From NCBI GenBank assembly GCA_009760855.2, contig WPIO01000021.1:4624501-4688500 (forward strand): 64,000 nt of DNA, written 5' to 3'. Source of the stretch: Cristatella mucedo (taxonomy: Eukaryota; Bryozoa; Phylactolaemata; Cristatellidae). The notes below the pieces were generated by a model. The model was not told where the DNA came from and made no database searches. It was given only the letters and a program-made list of their open reading frames with translations. Every line of letters begins with the position of its first letter. Positions within the stretch are counted from its first letter, which is position 1. The position numbers and the translations under genes were made by a program. Below are positions 22,042 to 34,379 of this stretch, piece after piece.

Positions 22042-22388
22042 CACTTGATAAAGCACCCTCAGAGAACTTAATCTCTTTCTAGGTGCTTTACATTTGCTGC
22101 AAAGTGATACGCAATAGAATGGTGAGTAAAATCATGCTTGAAAAACAAACAAAATGAATAATATGGTTAGGGGTGACATGCACAGGGTCAGCATGCAAAT
22201 GTGGTTAGTGGCAGCATGCACAGTGTCAGCACGCATAAGCACATCAAGGACGAATCACAGGGACCCACTACATGCTGCCCTAAATAGGTGTGTTTTTCTT
22301 CTAAAGTTCCCTTTAAATGTGGTCAGGTCAGGGGATGTTCTGACGCAGGTCGGGAGGGAGTTCCAGGCTTTGGGAGCATACGAACTAA
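22004..22388 (-). mobile_element. LINE family A 3' end, minus
   Basis: Long (TAA)n tail (22004-22040), then the 3' hairpin and 3' region matching the young copies, cut off at gcatacgaactaa. It directly abuts an older LINE fragment. Confidence 0.88.
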
Positions 22389-22850
22389 GACATTTGTATA
22401 GCAACCTCAGAGAACTAAATTTCTTTTTAGGCACTTTACATTTGCTATAAACGAACCACGTCAATGGGTTAGTGATACTATGTGCAGTGTTAGCTCTCGT
22501 AAGCATACAAAGGAAAGTCCCACGAACGCAGCAAATGCTTTGAGGAATAGGTGCGTTTTTATTTCTTTCTAAATGTCGTCAAATCAGGGGGATGTCGTGA
22601 CACCAGTCGAGCTTTATTTCCAGGCTTTGGAAGCATTCGAACTAAAGGTACGGTCTCCAAAGGATTCGAGGTTGATTCGGGGCACGGCTAAACGACTAGT
22701 CAGAACAGCAGGTGGTACGATGCCTAGCTTGATTTGGGAATAGTTCTGATAGGTAGGCAAGTGAATGAAGGTGTATAAAAGGGAAAGTGACACAAAACAT
22801 TGGAGTCGATGAGAAGTGGTGTAACACCTGCTGTTCTGAGATCGGCTGAA
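22389..22850 (-). mobile_element. Older LINE family A fragment, minus
   Basis: A second 3' signature (gacatttgtatagcaacctcagagaac) starts right at the end of the previous copy. It continues through the C-terminal segment with heavy divergence. The younger copy probably inserted at or next to this one's tail. Confidence 0.78.
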
Positions 22851-23404
22851 CTAATGGCTTAGGCCAGCCTCGCAGGCAGAGAGCAATAAAAGACTGCCTG
22901 GTGCCCCGACCTACGACCCCCGAGCATTGAGTGCAAGAATTCTACAGCCTTTGCCTATGCAGAGCTAGGAGAAGCCACAATGGCTTGAAGAGGGGGGGGG
23001 AGGTTGCTCTCTGTGACCTGCTGTCTTACCTCTGTCTCAGTAAGAGACGGCTCTGCCGAAACGTCGGCTGCAAAAGTATTCGGTTACCAGATGATAGGGA
23101 GAAGGGAATGAGTGTGCAATTTGCCGAACGATGGCTGTGGTACATCACTGCAAGTCAGAGGAGGTGGCAGCCTATATCTACGAATCAAGCAAAAGTAGAG
23201 ACACAGCATCAAACTGATCTAAGGTTAATTAACTTGGCCTAGCACTTACATGAATCATGAGCTGATGCGACGTGATTCCAAATAGATGCAAATGCTGATG
23301 TGACTCTACTACTGAGTGTGATAGATTTTTAAGCAAACGCAAAAGGCAAGCTGAGTACTGCAGAGGCTGCTAGTGAAAGGACAGGATGTATCCAGAACAC
23401 AAGC
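22851..23404. other. No recognised element
   Basis: Unique-looking sequence with a short G run near 22990. The plus-strand frame at 22931-23242 has no recognisable domain. Confidence 0.4.
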
Positions 23405-23492
23405 AACAATGGTTATTGCTATCTTACCAAGCACCGTGGCATGCAGCTCACTGCATGCCACGGTGCTTGGTAAGATAGCAATAACCATTGTT
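23405..23492. repeat. Perfect 42-bp inverted repeat with 4-base spacer
   Basis: The arms 23405-23446 and 23451-23492 are exact reverse complements (aacaatggttattgctatc at the outer end, gtggcatgcag at the inner end), separated by CTCA. Such a hairpin could come from a template-switch event in replication or from an assembly artefact. There is no sign that it is a terminator or CRISPR element. Confidence 0.97.
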
Positions 23493-23496
23493 AAGG

Positions 23497-23960
23497 CAGC
23501 AATAATAATTATCACAATACGTCTTTTGTATAGCACACTAAGAGAAACAAGTCTATCTCGATGCTTTACAACTTGGCACAATAGAAGTAATAACCAAGGG
23601 TTACCGACACACACTTAGCCTACTGTTAGCCAATATTAAAAAGCAAGCGTGTCAGGCTTCGACAAGCATGCACGAGCACACAAAACGATGCTCGGAGCCA
23701 CAGGTAAGCCCGTGCCAGGTAAAAAGGAAAAAGACAAGCTCACCGTGGCTCAGGGAAAGTGGCTAACGAGGACACACATTTGTCTTTAGCTGAGACTTGA
23801 ATGATGCAAAGTCATTGCACGTGATGACAGAAGCCAGAAGGAAATTCCACACTTTCGGTGCATTTCGGTGCGTACGAGCCGAAGGCTAACGATCTGAACA
23901 TCTTACATACCTAGCAGAACTAAGCACCTATTTTCGGCATCCTCCTGCCCTCGGGTCCAC
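23497..23960 (-). mobile_element. LINE-like 3' fragment of a third type (C)
   Basis: Minus orientation. (AAT)n, then tcttttgtatagcacactaag and atctcgatgctttaca resemble the L2-type tails but differ from families A and B. Further in, a segment matching the 'WNSLP' C-terminal zone in layout (aggaaattccacactttcgg, gtacgagccgaag) suggests the end of an ORF2. Assignment is by pattern only. Confidence 0.5.
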
Positions 23961-24070
23961 GCAGGAAATAAACTACTGCTGCTGTCCCCTTTTATTCCGC
24001 TTATTATTTTATTATTTATTTATTTATTGTTTATTTATTTTATTATTATTATTTTATTCCGCTTAAAAAA

Positions 24071-24268
24071 GGTAAGCTGATTTAATGGCCTCATTTACAT
24101 CTCGTCAGAAGAGGATTCACAGCTATAGCAGCAGGAGAGCCTGAAAGGGTATCACCACCACCTGCAGTGGACAATAAAGGACTGCTCGACGGATGTCGAA
24201 AGGATGCAGGACTCGAACCCACAACCCGGATCGTGAATAGCAAGCACCTTACGTCCTGGGCTGAGACC
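24071..24268 (-). mobile_element. SINE-1 copy, minus, with internal insertion
   Basis: Tail (agctgatttaatggcctc), body (cacctgcagtggacaataaagg) and inverted B box (GGACTCGAACCC) are recognisable. The copy is longer than others, with extra bases around agaggattcacagctatagc. Confidence 0.78.
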
Positions 24269-26009
24269 CAACTTGCGAGTTGTCGGAGATCAAAACTTTC
24301 ACTCTGCAGGTCCCCCTAGGCATCGAAACTTGCTTACATAATTCGTACTCGCTGAAGGCATGTTCCCACAAGGGCAATTACGGTTCCAGTTTTTTTTGTA
24401 CGTTGGTATTCCTATGCCACTCACTTCCTCGACTGTCCTCCTGACTTAGCCTGTCCAGCTCTCGATTTCCTTTGTTTCTTGAGGCAAAGTCTGCTTCTGG
24501 CTTCCCTGTGGGCATCGAGAGCTGCTCGCGGGGTGCTACAAGCTGCATTTAGATTGGCATACGTTGGTAATCAAGTCAGCAAACGATTTTGCAGCCATGC
24601 CATCAGTGGAGGCGGTTAAGGGACGGGCATCGGACGGATACGCATGGAAAGAATCGCAGTGTTCTGGATCGGGTCGTGGGTCGGTCTACTTCCCACCAAC
24701 TAGAAACTGACCAAGAACGGCAAGGGCGACCGTAAATCAGTGTGAACTCGTCACACTGATATGCTTTACTCCTACTCAGACGTCCACCCGTGTTTGGTGG
24801 ATTTTTCGGATGGACTTGTCGAGCCAAGACTTTGACAGCTGCAGCATCACGAGGAAGGCAAGGGCTGACACCATGGCAACCATGGCTACCATGGCAACCA
24901 TGGCAACTATGGCTACCGCCAGTTTTAAAGGTTGACAAGAAAGGTTGATGAGCAACGATTTTGCTGGAAAACGCAGGTGATTGATATCAATGCTGCCGAA
25001 TGAGCAGGGCTTGTTTTTCTCTCATTTCTTATGCTTGCTTTGCGTTCAGAGAAACGCTTGTTTGAGCAAATGCCAATGGGCAGACTCACAGCTGGGATTC
25101 TAGGAACAGCATTAGTACAGCTGGTTGGGCATTCGAAGATGGACTGTGCCAGCAGGCCAGCATGCTGGGAAGTCCCCTTCCGGCTCAGCAGCCCCTGGTG
25201 CCAACACGGGCGTTGCCTACGTGCTTAGAGCATGGCATCAAATTCGCCGTGCCTCAGATAGGACCGGTGCCTGACATCGAGAAGCAAGAGCGAAGCAAGA
25301 GTAGCAAGCCCAGCAGCAGCTGCTGCAGCTGCTGCTGCAGCAAGCTGCAGCAGCTGCTGCTGCACTTGTCCGAGGCCCGACATTGGGAGGCAGGGATCTG
25401 GTCGAGCAGCAGGCAATTTTGCAATGCTGCCCACCACTCCAAGTGGCAGGCTCCGGGGAAATTTTCTCACGCTCGCAACCGTTCAGATCCGAGGCAAGAA
25501 GTCGACCAGACCCCGACCCGATTCGGATCACATGTGTGCAGGCAAAACCAATTGACCAAGATCTGTAGGTTCAATCAAGCGAGTGCCTCGACAAGCATAC
25601 ATCGGCTTGCATGCAACCAGTGCAAGTACACGCCAGCCACTCTGTGAGCGAGCATTGCAGCAGATGATGGTGACTATGATTAGATGAAATATGGTGAGCG
25701 ATTTGATTACCGCGGAGTGCTGGATATTCGCCGGAAGCGAGGAAGCTGAACGAGCTTCAGTGTCCCTCTCGTCAAACCAACTGCTAAACTGCAGTTCTAC
25801 AGCTCGAGTATGCTTACACGAACCCAATGAAATGGCCTATGGTCAGGCTTCTTAGAGGTTAGTCTTCATCGAGGTGCAGAGGTCACGGCCAGCAAAAAAG
25901 AGATTGAGACCAGAGGATCCACGTTTGCCCGAGGAACTGAGAGACAGAAGACAGCGCGCACCGTGCGTTGTGTACGCTTTTCGGATGTATCTTGTGAATG
26001 ATATCGAAT
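24269..26009. other. Intergenic region with coding-like frames, unresolved
   Basis: Around 25160-25600 the sequence is richer in G+C and several frames stay open over CAG/CTG triplet runs. One frame reads Gln/Leu/Ala-rich and ends IRITCVQAKPIDQDL. No single frame with paired splice sites is convincing, so I call no gene. A strong self-complementary CAG/CTG cluster lies near 25313-25362. The frame at 25874-26010 (Arg-rich) runs into a SINE. Confidence 0.35.
24870..24917. repeat. Short tandem repeat of a 9-bp unit (ccatggcaa-like)
   Basis: About five copies alternating atggcaacc and atggctacc. Read on the minus strand it gives a Gly/His/Cys/Ser-rich stretch, which I treat as non-coding. Confidence 0.85.
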
Positions 26010-26160
26010 ATCAGCTGATTCAACAGCCTCATTTGTATAGCAGCAGAAGACCCTTAACGGCTGTCACCACCGCTTGCAGCTGTTGGCAATAAAGGATCGC
26101 TCACTGCACGATTCGAACTCACGACCTCGGTCGTGAAGAGCAACTAACATGAAGAGCAAC
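26010..26160 (-). mobile_element. SINE-1 copy, minus
   Basis: Tail (agctgattcaacagcctc), body (ccaccgcttgcagctgttgg) and inverted B box (GATTCGAACTC) with the head at cggtcgtgaagagcaac. Confidence 0.82.
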
Positions 26161-27553
26161 TACTGTACCTCCAGCGCTCTCACGGCCGGGTCGGTTTCAG
26201 CTCCAGCTTTCATATGGCGCATGGCTCATCCTATGACGTTATAAGAATAATTCAGTTCAGACATATTCATCACTGTATCTTCAAGTCGGCATACTTTTTC
26301 TGCAGCACCAAGTTCGTTCCACATTTTTCTTCTGCCTCAGGCTAAGTGTAAACTAGCCCCAAAAAATCTACTGAAACGTGTTGCGCCGTTGCTCCGGCGG
26401 TGCTGTTTTGCCATAAAAAGCTGAGCTGGATTTAGAAGTGTGCGGTGGTTGCTCGCATTAATCTAAACACAACTCCGAAGCATAATGCTGTGCATCAAAA
26501 CGAGACAACACGAGTCCTGCGTCAGCAGGGGGCCTAACACTGTCACACAGCTTTAAGGTCGGATAACGACAGACCTGCTGTCAAAAGCCAATCAATGATG
26601 CAGCACCTATCCAAATGTCCAAACTACGTAAGCTGATCAGCCTGCATAAGCAGCTAAGCAGGACGAGGAGCCATATATATACATATGTATATACTGCATA
26701 GTATATACTCCAGTAGCTGCAACGACAATGCCTCCCACCCGCACGAGCCGCTGGTATACAAGTTAGCAGCTCGTAATCGCATCCTAAGCTGAGCTGCACA
26801 CAACACCGAACAACTGTCGCTGGCTGGGACTGCTACGTGCAAGACATGACATTCATGCAGACAGTAACTATAAATGAGCGGTTCGAAGTGCATCGGCATG
26901 CGTTTCCTCCCCACGCCTCAGCCGAGATTCGAAAAATCTGTCTGCACGTACGACGACACGCCAGTCTATAAAGACAACACAAACAGATATTTTTTTGCTG
27001 GATGCCGAACGATGGCTGGTTCCTTTATCTATCAGCAGCAGCAGCAGCAGCTAATGCTAATGCAAACCAATCTTTATAAAGCAGGCGTCTGTCTTGCACT
27101 ACATGGCTCCTGAATAGCGACACGTACTTCGGTTAAAATCAAAGAAATAGCCAAAAACAGGCGGTTCACACACGGCAAACAAAGAATATAACAGATTTCG
27201 AATCGCGAGGGGACGGTAGCCTACTGTGCACCTTTGAATGAACGTGATGACTCACGTTTATGAGAAAAAAAAACAAAGAAAAACCAAAGTGGACTCAGAG
27301 ACAGCCACGCATATGGTGCACTTTTTGTCGCGAGTTTTTTGCTGTCGACAGAAGCCGTTTCTATGAAAAAAAGATGACAGCGGTGCGACCAGAAAACATT
27401 GAAACCCCCCCCCATTCGTTCTGCTTGGCTAACACTGGCTCTGCCTTCGAGGATTCGAGGACATCCGTCCTAGAAGGTGAGCCCCAGCGCAACGTCACTC
27501 GCAGCAGCAGCAGCAGCAGCGGTCGAGGTGGCGTGTGGGGAGGCTGCCCTTAC
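26161..27553. other. Intergenic or intron sequence
   Basis: No recognised exon or repeat beyond a short CAG run near 27033 and an A-rich stretch near 27265. If the exon at 27554-27719 is real, this is its downstream intron and later exons should be sought here. Confidence 0.35.
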
Positions 27554-27719
27554 GTGAGCTGCGACCAGCTTCTCACTGACTTCGGCCTCGGCCAGCATGG
27601 CTGCGCACAGGTCGTACAGGCTGCTCCTGCCCGAGTCCGTGCCGCAGACGCTCGTGCCGTCATATCCTCCTCTGTTGCTGCCACTGTTGATGCCGTACAG
27701 CACTCGCCAGCCATCGATG
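27554..27719 (-). CDS. Candidate internal exon of an unrecognised gene
   Basis: On the minus strand a very good acceptor (tttctctccccttatcgttgcag) precedes 166 bases with an open frame that end at GCTCAC|gtaagg, a good donor. The exon starts with the last base of a split codon and ends in phase 0. It encodes 55 residues: IDGWRVLYGINSGSN, RGGYDGTSVCGTDSGRSSL, YDLCAAMLAEAEVSEKLVAA and H. The Gly/Tyr/Asp-rich start followed by a helix-forming, Ala/Glu-rich end looks like a folded domain, but I do not recognise the family. The surrounding DNA is GC-rich and free of repeats. It cannot join directly to the exon at 57501 because the phases differ. Another frame is also open across the segment. Confidence 0.5.
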
Positions 27720-28264
27720 CTGCAACGATAAGGGGAGAGAAAGATGATAAACGACTTTGCCGGGCGCTCAGTCAGCTTCCGCTGGCTGCACCGTCTGCAT
27801 AGGCGAACACACTCAGCCAGCGAGCAAAGAGGTCAGAGGGCGCTGAACTTTTAACTCGGCTGTAACTAAAAGCTAGCTTCTCGTGCTAGCTGTCCAATTT
27901 CTGTCCAAGTGGGTCCAATTTCGAAATGATGCCACGTTTCTTTCTGGACAATAGGAAACCGGATGCAAAGTCCGTAGCTTCAATTAATCTTAGTTTTTGT
28001 ATTGAATTGAATTCAAACTAAATAGGAGCACGGGGCTTCACAAGCTTCATCACAGTAAAACCAGCAGATTGAATGAAAATGCGTGACTGAAATAAAAATA
28101 TGAAATATTTCCAAACGTCAATTAATTACACGGCAAGCTAACGACTAGACAGCACTTCAGCAGCCGACAGATACGAAGGGCACTCATCAAAAGCCGACTG
28201 ACATGAAGTCATGCATGAATACGAAGATTGATTAATGACACGGCAAGATAACGTCTGATCTGTC
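27720..28264. other. No recognised element
   Basis: Sequence upstream (minus strand) of the candidate exon, beginning with its pyrimidine tract. Nothing else is seen. Confidence 0.35.
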
Positions 28265-28885
28265 GTCAACGGCATAGCTGCCACATCCCATCACCACTTC
28301 TGTTTGAGCTTCGCCGGTTCCCTGTCAAGTATCGTATCCATTTCAAGATCACCTCAGTATGGCTAAGCTGGTCACTTCACGCTCCTCCGTAGTGCTCTCG
28401 TGGTAGCACGGCAGCCGCTCCTCGGCATCTGCTGCTGGACATCTCGCATCCCTAGCATCACTACTGTGAATTGAAATCTTTTGGTGATCGGACTGCTTGC
28501 AGCTAAAGTCAGGAGCAGGCTTCTGGCTGCAGTCACCACTTGCAGTAACCTTGACCTTCGCTTCGCTTCTTTCGAGTCTCAGCTAGAGATATCTATGCTA
28601 TCTGTTGCTTCATCAGCTTTTCCTCTCCCACAATGAACTTGTCTCTTTTTCCAAGTGTGCTTCGAAGTGGGTTCATCTGTACGATTCAGCTCATGCTATA
28701 AACGCCAGAGGGTACTACCATGTAGCCATGAATGTCTTTATGTTTGCATCGGTATGCTGGCTCAAGCATGATTTGCTTAGTTGCTTAGTTACATGCCGCT
28801 AAACCTTGCTTATCGATTCTCTTGCAGCGAGTTGTAAAGTGAAGCCTGAATAGAGATACTATACGTTATCTGAAGGGCATACGGC
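28265..28885 (+). mobile_element. Old L2-like LINE 3' fragment, plus
   Basis: Frame pieces near 28285-28355 read HIPSPLLFELRRFPVKYRI, aligned with the family block '[18 protein letters not shown]'. The 3' end has tcttgcagcgagttgtaaagtg and agcctgaatagagat. Strongly diverged from families A and B, so possibly the same type as 23497-23960. Confidence 0.65.
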
Positions 28886-29462
28886 ACAACGGCATATTGT
28901 TACTGTTATTACTCTGGTAGCCACAACTGATGTAGAGGACATTCACAGAAAGTATACTGAAGTAAAGTATGATTAAGTAGAGCATTTCCAGAGATTTTCT
29001 CTCACCACAGAGACTCTCACCTGCTGACCGCCCTCGGCCGATAGCCCTTATAGAGCACAAGCCGAAAGCGGTCACTTTTTTATACAAACATGTCAGCTCA
29101 TCTGATCTTCCTAGGTATGCAACCCGTGGTAGCATGCATACAATGGTGCACAATAATCAAGCTGGGCCACATGGTCCAGCGAACCGTTCTAATTCAGGAG
29201 GTACCTATTGAGATGACGGTTTTTTCTATCATTTATTGCATGCATTTCACCTGGAGTCTTGACATCTCGCAATCATGCAGAAAATTAAGCCAGAGTAGTT
29301 ACGCCTCCCACATCCTAATGACCCTGTCCAATTGTCACTTCGAAACCTTAAAAAGCCAGGAATCAGTTTCTTAGGACTTCTTAAAGAACTGCGTGCTAAA
29401 GATTCATACACCTTAACGTCGCGACCTCTATCCTGGATAGTCAAAATAACTTTTAGCCGGCA
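28886..29462. other. No recognised element
   Basis: Unique-looking sequence. The open frames on both strands show no recognisable domain. Confidence 0.35.
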
Positions 29463-29850
29463 GATGTCAAGTCAATGTGCTGCTTGATGGGGAGCCGGTA
29501 TGAAGGTTGGCGAGAAGTGGTGTAAAGTGGCAACTGAGATGCTTACGATAGCAAAGCCTGGATGCAGAGTTGTACACCGATTGTAAGCACCTTATTGCAC
29601 AGGCCGGTAGACCTGCAAACAGTGATTTATAGATAGCAAGACAGGAAGTCACAAATGCATGGACCAACTTGGATGAGTACACCTGCCTAAGCAGGTGTAC
29701 TCATCCTTATGTGTGCAATGTTTAGTAGCTGGATGTAGGCAGACTTGACTGGTAGCTGGTCGTCCAGTGAAAGGTCACATTGGAGCAGGACACCTTGATT
29801 TCATGCAGATGCCACAGGAGATATGCTGGCCGAGCCGATTTATACTTTCG
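29463..29850 (-). mobile_element. Old LINE family A fragment, minus
   Basis: Minus-strand reading gives [18 protein letters not shown] and a diverged 'RRLQLVQN' block, plus the segment around 29760-29830 matching 'SPVESARNLG' in layout. It carries an inserted hairpin at 29671-29706. Confidence 0.75.
29671..29706. repeat. Perfect 16-bp inverted repeat with 4-base spacer
   Basis: Arms ggatgagtacacctgc and gcaggtgtactcatcc flank CTAA. It sits inside the LINE fragment exactly where related copies read 'gg-cgtggtatccttatc', so the arm was copied in inverted form there. Confidence 0.95.
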
Positions 29851-30852
29851 AGCTCAAGCCGAATCCCGGTGTGCTAATCGAACGAATGTGTATGTTTATA
29901 ATCACACATCGGGTGCCTATAGTATATGTTAAAAAACACGTTTTTTTTACACACCGAGGTCATTAAATAATTGTCTATTCACTCGGACTTGCGTTTTAGG
30001 CATAGTACTTCCTTTCTGTTCACACGTTTGCACGAATACTTACTCCAGTTTAGTGAAAATCCTTCAGACATCTCCAATGATTACACGCGACAATCTTTTG
30101 GCAGCGCATGTATGTAGGAATTGTGTGGCAGTGTGTACGTATACGAAATAGCAGCCAATACAAGATGTATTGCCAGAGGTCAGAGCTTGCAAATATGCTA
30201 GAAGTCATAGCGTCGACTGTCTTTTTGTACAGCACTTTTGAAGTGCCTTTTTAAAACACGACGTTAAACGGACTTGCTATATGCATAACGACACTTCGCC
30301 TAGTGTATCTAGCTTTGGTACATCCCGGTCAGGGCCGTGAAGAAGTTGCATAACTGACATAGAAGAGGTGAAGAAAAAAGTGCAAGCAGAGAAACAGGTG
30401 ACTATTTAGTTTGTTCACTATACAATTCTAAAAGACCCTAAAATTGAATCTTGTTGCATCTCACTAAGGGATATCGGCTAATTTAAAAGTAGCAACAATA
30501 AATTTAATAGCATTAAATTCAACTGTCCTGCTACATAGCACAGAGGAAGTGACCAGCTAGAACAGATTGGTCGGTTAGTGGCAGATGGAGAGGTCAATTT
30601 ACCGTTTAGGATTCTAATGCAGTGGTTGCCACCCACTGTCACCTTTGCATCTGGCCACACTTAAAATGGGCAAGTATTAAACCTCTCTGGACCTCACCTG
30701 GCCACAAGAGTCACTTCCTTTTCCCTTTGCTTTCTTTTTCTTTTGTTTCCCCTCCAGACTTTCCAAGGCTCTTAACCAACTCTAAATCTTGGAGCAAGAA
30801 CAGCAGTAGCACTGTGGTACACTATTGATTCCCGAGGGCTCTGCACTGGGCT
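29851..30852. other. No recognised element
   Basis: AT-rich unique-looking sequence. A short T run lies near 29941. Confidence 0.35.
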
Positions 30853-31372
<520 letters not shown>

Positions 31373-31373
<1 letters not shown>

Positions 31374-33247
31374 ATTTCAAACCAACACTGCAGCGTGACA
31401 TGCCACTGCCACTACCATGCATTAACCTGCATGTGTTTGCTGAAAGGACGAGACATAGCCAAACAATGCAGTGACCGCAGGGACAGCTGCTCAGGTACCT
31501 GCTCTTTCGAGCAGCTTACGGTGACATTTCGGGAGGATAGATAATTGCTCGACAACCTTTACTAGTGTGACAGTGCAGGCAGTAAACCGGCCAGCAGTGC
31601 TGTCCTGTGATGCCCTGTCTATGCAGACCAGCAAGTCGGAATGAGGCCACGATTGTGCCGTACGTCCAAGCTTCCATCGAAGTCCGAGCCTTCCTAATCC
31701 ATTCTGCAGCACGGCGGCCGAACGGCTTAGGAATAGGGCCAAGCCCAGGTCATGTTGGTACTAGCCGGATCAGGTGGCGGTGTGCCGGTCAGCACACTGA
31801 TAGGGGCGATTGGCAAGAGAGCAGCCGACTCGTCAGTACGCTCAGCAAATGACCTCTTTGCTAGGGCCACAAGCAGGATGTGCAGACTTTGCACTCGATG
31901 CAGCTGCTGTGTAGCTGCCAGATAGTGCAGAGTACCCCACATCCACCCACACTTCCGGTCTGCAGAGAATACCAGCTCCTATCGTAATCTTTCAAGCATT
32001 CAGGCCGCAGCCAGATCGGCTGCCACACGGGTAGTCAAAGGTGGAGCACCACAGTACCAGCTGCATTCCTCAGCAGATTCAGAAGATTTCCGAGAACTCC
32101 TGGCCCCACCAGTTCCTACCACCAGGGAGCTGCCAAAGAGATCAAACTGCTTGGAGTGGCAATGAGGAGCAGCCAGGCCAGGCCAGGCCAGGCCAGGCCA
32201 GGGTAGGAGGCTGCTGATCGAAGTCTTCGGGAGAGACAGCAGCCAAACTACTCAAAGCCACATGCAGCCCATCATCTGGAATAGCCTAGCCTTAAAAAAC
32301 AGTCTATCGTGTCAAACCGGTGGCAGGCTATTTACATGCCTGACACCGGGATGAACACAAGTCGGCATGCCGATGCACTCCACAACACATAGAGCTGCAC
32401 CGAGTCACCGGTTGGCACGGTCACCCTGTAAGCAAGCATTTGCAGACCCACTCCTCAAAGTCTGTCCGAGATAAGGTTTTCTGCATCTGAGGGCACCTAG
32501 CACCCTAAGAGCTCTGACAGTATAATGCATCCACTTGTCTTTATGATAAACAGAGATGAAAACCATGACTCTCTAAAGTATATGGAAATAAAAATGAATG
32601 ATATGCCATCGGAATAATACCAAATTTTTAGTATGCAGTTTAGTTGACTGCAATAGGTAAACTCATTTAGCAGCTTTTATGAATGTCCTAGGATCCGTAA
32701 CTGCTAGCTCACTTATTCAATCTGCCTCTAGGGAGCCATTCTCCATCGAAGGTCTGTCTGTCAGGTTTCTTAAGTGCAATGATCATAGTACTACAGCAGA
32801 CAATACCAGAAAATACTCACAAGAACATGTAACTAAATGCAAAAATAACGGTGAACTGCATCAATCCTGCAAAGCTATCAGCCGTCGGCATATATGACAG
32901 AGTAGTCAGTCATCGCGATCTATGCTAAGCTGGGACAATCTACACAACCGGGACAATCAAACAAGCAGCCACTGCAGCAGGACAGCTTCGAACCACCTAC
33001 CATTAGCTAGGAAGAGCTCTGCTCTCCCTCTAAATGTGGTCACCCACAGACTACACACTTACAGCAGCATCCAGAAACCCACACAGACTTAGCGCATTCA
33101 AGCACAAGCTCAGAATGCACACGTGGGGTGAAGCTCACATTTCATGTCTTATCGAACTGGTGCAACACGGCCATGTTACCACATCGTTCCAGCATCAGCT
33201 GGGTATCTGGCCTTATTGAAACATAAGGTCAGTTGAGGATAGCAAAG
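31373..33247. other. No recognised gene; unique-looking sequence
   Basis: Moderately GC-rich DNA with short frames on both strands. Contains a pentanucleotide repeat at 32172-32202. No splice-bounded exon identified. Confidence 0.35.
32172..32202. repeat. (CCAGG)n pentamer repeat
   Basis: Five to six perfect copies of a CCAGG unit. Confidence 0.95.
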
Positions 33248-33392
33248 ACAAGCTGATTCATAAACCTCATTTATTAATAGCAGAAGAGCCTTGATGGCTT
33301 TTATTCACTGACATCAGATAACTAATAATCGCCTACTGCAGTACTCAAACACACAACCTGGATCTTGATGTGCAAACCCCTCAAGGCTGAGG
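33248..33392 (-). mobile_element. Degraded SINE-1 copy, minus
   Basis: Tail (agctgattcataaacctcat), a body with agaagagccttgatggc, and a poor B-box region (actcaaacacacaacc). Ends near ggctgagg. Confidence 0.65.
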
Positions 33393-33478
33393 TACGATCC
33401 AAAGCAATACACATTGACTGTCAGCAAGCTCCTTATCAATATAAGCACCTTGCAAGCGCCAATTGTTGCAGTCCAGAT

Positions 33479-34282
33479 CTAATAATAATAATAATAATAA
33501 TGCACTTGATAAAGCGCCCTCAGAGAACTTAATCTCTCTCTAGGCGCTTTACATTTGCTGCAAATGGAAATGCAATTGAATGGTGAGTAAAATCATGCTT
33601 GACAAACAAACAAAATGAATAACATGGTTAGGGGAACAATGCACAGGGTCAGCATGCAAATGTGGTTAGTGGAATCATGCACAGTGTCAGCACGCATAAG
33701 CACATCAAGGACGAATCACAGGGAACCACTAAATACTGTCCTAAATAGGTGTGTTTTTAAATTCTTTTTAAATGTGGTCAGGTCAGGGGATGTTCTGACG
33801 CAGGTTGGGAGGGAGTTCCAGGCTTTGGGAGCATACGAACTAAATGCAAGGTCTCCAAAGGATTTGAGGTTTGTACGGGGTATTTCTAGACTGTTGGATT
33901 CCGAAAAGCAGGTGGTACGATGCTTGGCCTGATGAGGGAGTAGATCTGAGAGATAGGCTGGAGCCAAAGAATGAAGTGACCTAAAAGTGAGCAACAAAAC
34001 CTTGAAGTAAATCCGTTGCTTGACTGGTAGCCAGTGCAGGTCGGCGAGAAGTGGAGTAATGTGGCAACTGCAACACTCACGACAGACAAGCCTAGCTGCA
34101 GAGTTTTGCACCAGCTGCAATCGCCTGATCGCACATGCCGGTAAGCCAGCGAGCAGAGAGTTGCAGAAGTCGAGACGGGATGTCACGAATGCATGGACCA
34201 ACTTGGACGTGGTATCCTTATCGACATGCCCGAATTTTAGCAATGTTATGAAGCTGAAAATAGGCAGATTTGACTGTGGATC
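33479..34282 (-). mobile_element. LINE family A copy, minus
   Basis: (TAA)n tail (33479-33501), 3' hairpin, then an open frame of 175 codons (34243-33716): [74 protein letters not shown]. Truncated at about 34282 within the region before 'SKLVHAF'. Close to the young copies. Confidence 0.9.
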
Positions 34283-34379
34283 TAGGCAGTTGGGAGTAAG
34301 CAGGCATTGCTGGTCTTAGCTGGGGATGGACGTCATACCCTGCCTCAGCTTCTTCCAAGGATCACGATCCATTTAGATT

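Noticed and set aside
24603-24938. Gly/His/Cys-rich minus-strand protein
   Set aside because: The distinctive part is the 9-bp tandem repeat at 24870-24917; the rest shows no domain.
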